Positions 56,955-64,000 of a stretch of 64,000 nt of DNA are shown one piece after another (the first letter of the stretch is position 1; every line of letters begins with the position of its first letter). The DNA is from Atherinomorus stipes. Taxonomy: Eukaryota > Chordata > Actinopteri > Atheriniformes > Atherinidae. Under the pieces are notes generated by a model. The model was given only the letters and a program-made list of their open reading frames with translations, had not been told where the DNA came from and ran no database searches. The position numbers and the translations under genes are program-made. The stretch spans positions 124,001 through 188,000 of the forward strand of contig JALJCO010003062.1 in the NCBI GenBank assembly GCA_023101725.1, read 5' to 3'.

Positions 56955-57730
56955 TCAGGTTGCCAAAAATTGTAGTTCTCTCTTCATCCAGTAGGGGCTG
57001 GCTGCAAACCAGCGCTTATTCCATAGACTCCCATGTTAAAAAGGCCAACTTCACTGCAGAAATAAACGTTTACAGCCTGGTTTTAAAAAATAATTTTAGG
57101 TTTAATAGGTCAATTTTACATTATCAGTTGTGTGTGTGTGTGTGTGTTCCTGTACTTGCTACACTGTGAGGATCGTTTTGCGTGTTTACCCAACAAAGTA
57201 AGGACAATTTGGCTAGTCCTCACTAAAAAAGTCAAAGACAAAAAACATTTTTGAGAGTCAAGATTTGCTTTTAGAGTTTAGGTTACAGTTAGGTTTTGGT
57301 TAGGGTTAGGGTACAGGTTTGGTTTAGGCAATCAGTTGTTAGAGTTAGGGTATGGGGCTAGGGAATGCATGTCAATGAATGTCCTCACAAAGATAGGATG
57401 GGGGGGGGGGGGGGGGGGGTATAATTTATCCGTTTAGATGTTATTTAATCTTAAAATTACACATAATTAGGGGCGTGTCCTTTTGACTAGGCGGCAGACC
57501 GGATGCTGATTTTAGCCATGGTGGCTAATAGTTAGCTCCCTGTTTGCTCACAGGAAGTCTCTAGCATGTTGCACAATGGCTTGGCTAGCATTAGCTGATA
57601 AGCTTAGCTGTCAGTCATTTGCCCTGCAGCTTGGAGCGGCCCTTTCTTTGCCCATTTCAGTATTTTCCGGGAGTGACGACAAACAGAAAGATGGCGACAG
57701 TGGGAAATGCCCAACTGGCTTCACATTTAG
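56955..57730. repeat. interspersed repeat R3, interrupted by a GT-linked repeat
   Basis: The left part (56955-57121) contains TTCCATAGACTCCCATGTTAAAA, CAACTTCACTGCAGAAATAAACG and TACAGCCTGGT. The right part (57425-57730) contains ACATAATTAGGGGCGTGTCC. The word order recalls a widespread fish repeat. The two parts are separated by a repeat linked to a GT microsatellite (57122-57424). Class unknown. Confidence 0.55.
57122..57424. repeat. GT microsatellite-linked repeat with TTAGGG words and poly-G
   Basis: A (GT)n run at about 57128-57150 is followed by TTCCTGTACTTGCTACACTGTGAGGA, then GGACAATTTGGCTAGTCCTCACT. Next come several GGTTAGGGTTAGGGT words near 57295-57312, and a 19-base G run at about 57400-57419. 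This matches a common teleost (GT)n-associated repeat. The two TTAGGG copies are not a telomere. Confidence 0.75.
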
Positions 57731-57892
57731 CTCTTCACACCGGTTACTACGTCCATTTCTTCTTCTTTTTTTCTTTTTTTTTCAGTCTTTGGGTGCAACA
57801 GTGTAAAAATTAATGTTATTTCAAAATACAAATTAAATCAAATTTGAAACATAAAATCTAAATAAAATTTACATCTCACACTCTATAGTTCC

Positions 57893-58128
57893 CAGAACTC
57901 AATTCAATAGAGCGTTGTTAAAATCTGGTGGAACGGAAGATTCTCATCATGGATGCGCAGCTGACAAATCTGCAGCAACTGTGTGAAGCTATCAGGAGCA
58001 AAATCTCTGACGAATGTTTTCAGTACCTTGTTGAATTTATGACACCAAGAATGAAGGCATTTTTCGAAAGGAAAAAGGGGGTGTAAATTGCGTTAGCAAC
58101 AAAGACCTAATAAAGTGACTGGTAAGTG
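57893..58128 (+). pseudogene. Tc1 fragment, GGTACACC family, 3' part
   Basis: It matches the 16750-16990 part of the Tc1 element: AATTCAATAGAGCG..., GATTCTCATCATGGATG, NLQQLCEAIRSKISDECFQ in frame, then GACACCAAGAATGAAGGCA, and the end ACCTAATAAAGTGACTGG. The 5' part and the left inverted end are missing, so it is a truncated copy. Confidence 0.85.
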
Positions 58129-58429
58129 TGTATATTATTAGAAGTTCTGTACAACCATATATAAACAAATGAATCACTTTATACTGTAGAACTTGGCTGA
58201 GAAATTGTCCTTCCATCCTGAGAGTAATCAATAAATCATGTATTCATAAAAAGGAAGTAAAAAAGTCAGACCTCTGTGAGAGCTGCAGATCTGTAAAAAC
58301 TCTGACCAACCCCTGCCATCTGCACTGAAAGGCAGGAATTGGTCATTCGCACTGTATAGAAAGAACCAATCGATGCCTTTGTGTCTCGTCTCTGTCCCTC
58401 CCCTCTCCTTTTCCCCATGTGCACCACTG

Positions 58430-58745
58430 TGTGCGCCGCTCAGCGTAAACAAATATAGCTAACGGACTGCTAACTGCTGCTGCATTAAAGAAACCAAACC
58501 AAAACAAATAAAACAACAGATAAGACCAAGTCTTGGAGGCATTGACGTTTGCAGTGAGGACTTTTTACACCACTGAAGGAGTTGGAGGTGAGTGAGTTAA
58601 GGCTTTTAGAAATGTAGTTTGTCAGCTGTTTCCTAGCTAGCTAACAAGCTATCCACTCGGCGGTTATCGGTTTTCTTCGCCAACCTGCTCTGGCGTGCAC
58701 GTTCCTGTGCTCTGAAGGCGTGGTTTGGGGTTTTGTGTTTTTTTA
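58430..58745 (-). repeat. interspersed repeat R1, copy 2 (inverted)
   Basis: Reverse complement match to 1-310, with the GTTGGAGGTGAGTGAG block at 58577, TAGCTAGCTAACAAGCTATCC near 58635 and GGCGTGCACGTTCCTGTGCTC near 58692. The similarity is moderate with small indels. No coding sequence is seen. Confidence 0.6.
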
Positions 58746-60354
58746 AATGTAGCTTACAGTGTAGATTGTGACATTTAACTGTAACAACCTTAAAACTTGA
58801 ATCCAAAAGACTCTTGTTGGTGTTATCACCGAAGCCTTCCTATCCAGCTTTAACTGCTTTCACAATATTTTCATGAAACTCCCCGTCCACCCAAACTCTC
58901 CGTGTCATTAAAAATTTGGGTTTTCAGCTCCTAACTGTGCAGCCAGTGTCGTTAATCACAGAGTGAAGAGCTGTAGTAACTAAAGGACCTCACTTCATCT
59001 GTTCCTCTTCCATTTCTACCCTCTCCCAGAGGTTTAACAAACGAACAAATGTTCCAAATGTCTTCCATTGACTGACAACAGTTCTGGCATCGACTGATGG
59101 TCTCTAGTAATTGCTGAGGTTTGGATGTCGACTGCTTTGCAGCATATAGCAAACATTGTTAATGTCGGCCTGGAGATGAAAAAAAGAAATCCATGCAATT
59201 AAATCTGGAAAGGGATGAGCTGAGGGACAGCGAGGAGGAATAACAAAAGGCAGACAAATGGAAAGAAATAATAATTAAAATGAACAGGAATGAGTGAGGA
59301 GGGTGGAAAGTGCAGCAGAGGGAAATAATGATACGAGGATAATCCCAGGTAGAGTCAGAGCAGAGCGTGAAATAAGGGAGGAAAATAAAGAAAGGCGGAG
59401 TGGAGGGGGGAGGTAAAGCGAGCCAGTTAAGTCCTGGCTGTTTGCATCAGGGAGCTGCAGGCCTGAATGACAAAGTCCCCATTAAACCAAGATGGAGTCT
59501 CCTGCCTGCAGCAAAGAGAAGCCAGCGATGAACTCGCTCAGGTGGATCCATTACAGAGGCGTAATTAGACACACAGCACAGTGATTTCCAGACTCAGCGC
59601 AGCAGTTTACAGAGGAGCTGCTGGAAGCCTTCGCAAGAGGTCGACTGAAGGCTGGGGTGGGTGGAGGGCCAGTCTCTGCTATCCAGATTACAAATTGCTA
59701 TTTATTGCTTTACAGATTTCTGCAATACTGACAGCTTTCAATATCACCTGCTAGAAAAAAAAAAAAATTAAACATCCTCCATCTGTAGAAGCACACTTTA
59801 GTTTACTTTTACTCATTTCTTTGTCGAAGTCCAGTCTCTGTCGTCTTTATCAGCAATCAGTAGCTAAAGTTAAACATTAGCTCATCATGGGTTGTTGCTT
59901 AGCAACCATAATCTTGATGAGTAAAACAAGAAAGCTATCATGGCTTTTATCGTCCCATGAGCTTTAATTTTGTCACAACTTTGCTGAAGCTAACAGAGAT
60001 CCCTAACCAAGTTAAGTTCAAGTGCTCTCTGCAAACTCTGGCCTGATTTGAACTCAACTAAAGGTTTCTACGTTTTTTGGGAGTTACAAGATAGGTTAGC
60101 CAACGCTTGAAATTCCATAGATCTAAGGAGGTAGACAAATACATGCAATTAAAGTATTTTTATTGCTCTATATCAATGGGGAAAACCTTTTCCAGGAGCC
60201 GGGATCTTTCAAGGGGTCCTTTCCTAAACCTTCTCCATTTCTGCTTCAGGAATCAGGGCTTATATGTAGATCCATGGGAGAAATAGACCCTTTCATGGCC
60301 TACGTCATGGCACTGCGAAGAACAATGTTTCTTCTGTGTTATTACGACTGTAAA
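58746..60354. other. unassigned, partly non-repetitive sequence
   Basis: The block 59160-59650 has balanced composition, purine bias and no repeat signature seen elsewhere in the window, so it may be unique host DNA. An A run occurs at 59757-59768. No exon is supported. Confidence 0.35.
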
Positions 60355-60500
60355 ATGTTGTCTTGTTGTGTGTTTGGGTGCCAGAATAGGAGGAATAACG
60401 TTCATGGCAATAAATTAAAGTTTTTTTTAGGATACCAGTGGACACTAGTGCTCAAAAACATAGACAATTGTGGTTTAATGCAATAAGATGAAAAGACTGA
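60355..60500 (+). pseudogene. THAP-domain N-terminal relic
   Basis: From ATG 60355 the frame reads MLSCCVFGCQNRRNNVHGNKLKF, the C-x-C-x-x-G-C-x-N-R start of a THAP zinc finger, with the two metal-binding cysteines. After a frameshift near 60420-60430 (a run of T), the next frame gives RIPVDTSAQKHRQLWFNAIR, the R-x-P...W...I-R continuation of the same domain. A stop follows in this frame. THAP domains bind DNA in host proteins and in P, Kolobok and other transposases, so the source is unclear. The remainder of the protein is absent. Confidence 0.75.
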
Positions 60501-63500
60501 ACCGAGACGATCATCAACAATGCTCGCGATTGGAGTTTAAACAGTACTGCTGCTGTAAGACTGCAACAAGACACCAGTCTGAAATATAAAACCAAAAACA
60601 TCATATATGTTATGCTTTTCCCTAAGAGCAACACAACAAATCGTGATAACACACAACAGAGTGAGTATAACAGCTACTGCATTGTATTTCCGTTAGCTGA
60701 AACTTACGCAGCCATGCAGGTGCAGTTTGCTATAAAATGGTAAGTAAATGGTAATGTTAATATTTTCCTGATAAACGACGATCCAGGTGTCGTACATGTC
60801 ATTCTTGCTTTGACCTGACAAAATTTCAGACCACAGTACACAAAGAGCCAAATGTAGATGTATGTATTTCAAAATTTTAGCATGAGCATTTCTCACATCC
60901 AGCTATGCTTTCAGCTTCTCTTTGCTGTACACACATGGTGTCTGGATTAGATGTCCTGTCACTTCACTGTCTGCAGCCCAGAAGATCTTCATGCCTCCTG
61001 TACGGTGTGTGGATCAGCCAGCCTGCTTCCATCCGCTGGCGGTAATTAACTAAAACAGCTGCCATGGTCAGTAGAGTGAGTGTCTGGACATATTCCCACA
61101 GTTCCAAGTCTAAAACACTTGTTTGAAAAGTCCCCATTTACAAAAATGCCACCAAAAATTGCTAGCTGCCGCTGGATAACATAGCGTCTAGAGCTGCTTT
61201 TGCCTCCACATTAAGCCCCGCCCACAAAAAATGTCACCTTGTTTGTAAACTTTGAAACCATCTATTTATAAACAGCTGTGCTATGAAAGTAGTATTTTTC
61301 AGATTACTCTTGGCCAGGCTTGCAGTACTGGACATAGCCTACCTGATTTGAGGAATATTGGTTAATCTCATTTTCTAGGATGCAGGTGAGCTTGACCACT
61401 GTGGCAGTAAACCAAAGCTAATAGGATCTCTGATTGGTTCACTGCAGAGATGTTCCAAGGCTCAAGTAAAAACATCTGCAACCTGTAGAAAAACTATACA
61501 TTAACAGATTTTGGTAACAACTGAGGTGGTTTCACTTTCTATGTTGGCAGCTGAGATCAGGGCTGCACCCTGACACTGCAGAGAGGAGGCATGTTTTACA
61601 TTTCAAAAGACTTAAACTCCCTGATCTATCCTGTACCTTAAACTTTAGTGGAAATGTAGAGGACTCGGGGCTGATATCTTCACGAATAAAGCTGTTGGAC
61701 ATTTAAGCTCTGGGTGCTTTTGGTAGAAATGCGCCTTTTGTCAAATATGCTGTCTTGTTTGAAGGGAACTTTATTAGGCTTTTCAATGGACAAGCCCTCC
61801 TATATCTGTGGATCAACTCTTCTCTGTCCCGCTGTGAGACATGGCACAGTGCTGTGGGGCATCTGATCTGCAGGAATATCTCACAAAGTGGAGGAGCCTG
61901 TGTAGAGGTTTTGATGTGAACTGAATATCATCAGTCTGACTCAAGTTTGTGGAGAGAATTAAAGGAATAAAATTATGCTAAAATAATGGTCTAAAATGAC
62001 ACAGCAAAAGTTAAAAATTTGAATTAACCTATGACATTGTGTTGGAAGGTTTCAGTTTTGATTTGTCTACAAGGATGCCCACAGCTTCCTCTTCATCACC
62101 TATTTTTCTGCCTACTATCCAAAATGGCATACCCTAAACATATTAATTACTATATATTTAGAACTTCAAGGGTTAAACGTATAATCTCGGCCTCAAACCT
62201 GAAAGTCCCACACATCAGAATTGTCTCAGCCATAACTGGCACTCGGCACTCCTTAAAATCACCATTCTTCCTTCTGTTACCCCGCGCCTGTGCGCCCCGT
62301 TTTACCTCCCATCCCCAGAGAACAACCAGCCCTTCAACATCAGGACGTTGGAAACATGACGGTATTAATGCACATCAAGCCAGAGGGTGTTTTAAAAAAG
62401 TTGTCCAAGGATTTTCAGTTTTTAATTTAATGTGACATTGGTAATTTGAATAAATTTATAGCCTTTCTTTCAAAATTGAGATTTTTCGTTGAATATAAGC
62501 CAGGCCTATTTATTATTTAGGCTTATGTCATATGGGCCAACTAATGTAACCGGTCTAATAAAAACGGCACTTGACAGTTAGCCTATTTTATTTCTTGTTT
62601 TGTTTTTTCTATCTGAGTCAGCTGAATTGATCAACTGTATAAAATTGCTAGTCTGTCACACCTTAACTCTTTAGTGTGTTATTTGTGAGATGAAGGATTC
62701 GTGCTAATTAGAATGTTTATTCCATAACTGATTTGTTTATTCTAAATATTTTATATAATTGTTTGTTTTATATTATCTGATTGTACATTTTTGCCAAATT
62801 TATGTAGATAGTTATTTTTTTAAGCTCTGATAACTTATATTGCTTTGTGCAGTATTGCATTTTGTTTCCTGTTGTAATTGCAACAGAGGAATACCTGGAC
62901 TCTCTTCAGTGTAATTTTTAAATGTTCTGATGAAGGATTTGAGCAGTTGAGAAATATGTTTCATATTTTTTGTTATAATCATACATGGCCCGTGCAAAAA
63001 TTTGTGCAAGTTCTTTTCGTGCATGGGGTTGAGGGGTGCTCTGAGGGTGTCTCGTCTGAGGAGTCATTCAATGTAGAACCGGCACTGGCTGGCAGCCTAC
63101 GTGGAGCTTGAGGACGTGCTTCTAAAAAGAGGGGGAGAGATGTGACAGTTGATAGCATAGTCCTCTCACTATGCCTCCGAGTGATCATGTGCTCTGGCTA
63201 CTTGGCTAAGGGGATATACCTTTAGCTGAATGGTTAGCTTGCGTGACTCTCAGGAGCCTGGAGATCGAATCCCACCGGGACCTTCATTTGCCCTCCCACA
63301 ATAAGACTTATTTTAAGGTTTTGAGAGCCTCTGTTGTCACATGATACCTTGTATGTGTGTTTTGCTTGAAGCAGAAAAATTAGCAGATGCTCTGAAGTAA
63401 AAGTCGGCTGTTTTGTTGTCTGCTATTTGCCCATGTAATTGTTTGGGATTTAAATAGTTTTATTTGGAAGTCAATGGTTTATAGAGTCTTTTAGCTGAGT

Positions 63501-64000
63501 TTCTCCTTGCCATTTTGGTGTGCTACATGTTAGATTTGCTGTTTCTTAATGTGTGCAAAAATATTTTTTAAGAAGTAAGGGGGAGGTTTTTCTTCATAAT
63601 TCCAAGAAAGGCCAATTTTAAAAGCTATGTATTAGCATACCAGTGTAACAAATGGGAAGTTGCTTAAGTCTGAAGTAATTTGGCAATAGAGCCAGAAACT
63701 TGAGATGGAAACAGTGAATGGAAATCAGAATGTGAAGTTTAAAGTGCTGATTACATGATTTTGCAATTTTTGCCATGCTTTATAGACCAAAACGTTCTTC
63801 ATGATCATTTACAGTATGTAACAGAAACAGGCGTGCCTGCATGAATGAGTTATTAGGAAACATTACTGCATTTCAGCACATCTGACCAGACGGTGGCGCT
63901 GTTCGCCAAAACCAGACATGACGTAGCTCTCCGCCTCTGTCAATAAGGATTGTAGCGGGTTTGTTGTAGTTTTACGTTACTTTTCCCATTTTATAGACCT
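60501..64000. other. unassigned sequence to the window end
   Basis: No gene can be named. The only longer ORF, 62031-62435 (134 codons), has no recognised domain and includes a K/R-rich middle, so it is not supported as a gene. AT-rich 62440-62830. A tRNA-like stretch is at about 63205-63285 (separate entry). Confidence 0.35.
63205..63285 (+). repeat. tRNA-like sequence, possible SINE remnant
   Basis: An A-box-like TAGCTGAATGG and a B-box-like AGATCGAATCC lie about 40 bases apart. The acceptor and anticodon stems do not pair properly, so this is not a tRNA gene. It could be the decayed head of a tRNA-derived SINE. Confidence 0.3.

Noticed and set aside
57290..57365. TTAGGG-like words
   Set aside because: Only two tandem copies next to a GT microsatellite; part of a common repeat, not telomeric DNA.
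62031..62435. 134-codon frame
   Set aside because: No domain, no splice or promoter context, and AT-rich flanks; not supported as a gene.

Overview
The window reads as repeat-rich, gene-poor intergenic or intronic DNA of a ray-finned (teleost) fish. It holds no bacterial-style gene arrangement, no long ORF and no rRNA or tRNA gene. It is dense in element families typical of teleosts: Tc1 transposons of the 'AATAAAGTGG...GGTACACC' and 'GGTACTACCC' types, hAT elements with 8-bp target duplications, PIF/Harbinger MITEs with 3-bp duplications, TTAA-inserting elements beginning AGGRR (Kolobok/T2 type), L2-like and RTE-like LINE scraps, a tRNA-derived SINE, one solo LTR, and many microsatellites. 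No host protein-coding gene could be recognised. All recognisable proteins are decayed transposases or reverse transcriptases.

Layout. 0-4.8 kb: old repeats, one TTAA element, one MITE. 4.8-8.0 kb: a Tc1 transposon split by two later insertions. 8-15 kb: microsatellites, two hAT elements (one with an internal tandem repeat), a PIF/Harbinger MITE, and purine/pyrimidine-biased low-complexity DNA. 15.6-17 kb: a second Tc1. 17-23.7 kb: mostly unassigned DNA with LINE pieces. 23.7-26.7 kb: a 1.4-kb hAT-like element and a third, internally deleted Tc1. 28.7-32.7 kb: a hAT element, a repeat split by a solo LTR, and a minus-strand LINE. 32.7-42.9 kb: mostly unassigned DNA with two back-to-back hAT MITEs (36.4-36.8 kb) and a 1.5-kb TTAA element carrying a THAP-domain relic. 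42.9-50.9 kb: a thicket of nested elements (hAT containing Harbinger containing SINE; a Harbinger/TTAA chimera; a foldback element abutting a TTAA MITE abutting a Harbinger MITE, itself split by a THAP-bearing TTAA element). 51-54.5 kb: an RTE-like LINE split by MITEs, then hAT and TTAA fragments. 54.5-64 kb: largely unassigned, with a Tc1 fragment, an inverted second copy of the repeat at the window's left edge, and a THAP-domain relic near 60.4 kb.

How the parts relate. There is no pathway here. The main content is a record of insertion order, which can be read from nested target-site duplications. The best-supported pattern is a set of TTAA-inserting AGGRR-ended elements. One family carries the end of a THAP zinc finger in two copies, consistent with the Kolobok superfamily. 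Boundaries marked by exact duplications are reliable to a few bases; others are approximate. All family names come from pattern recognition without a database search.
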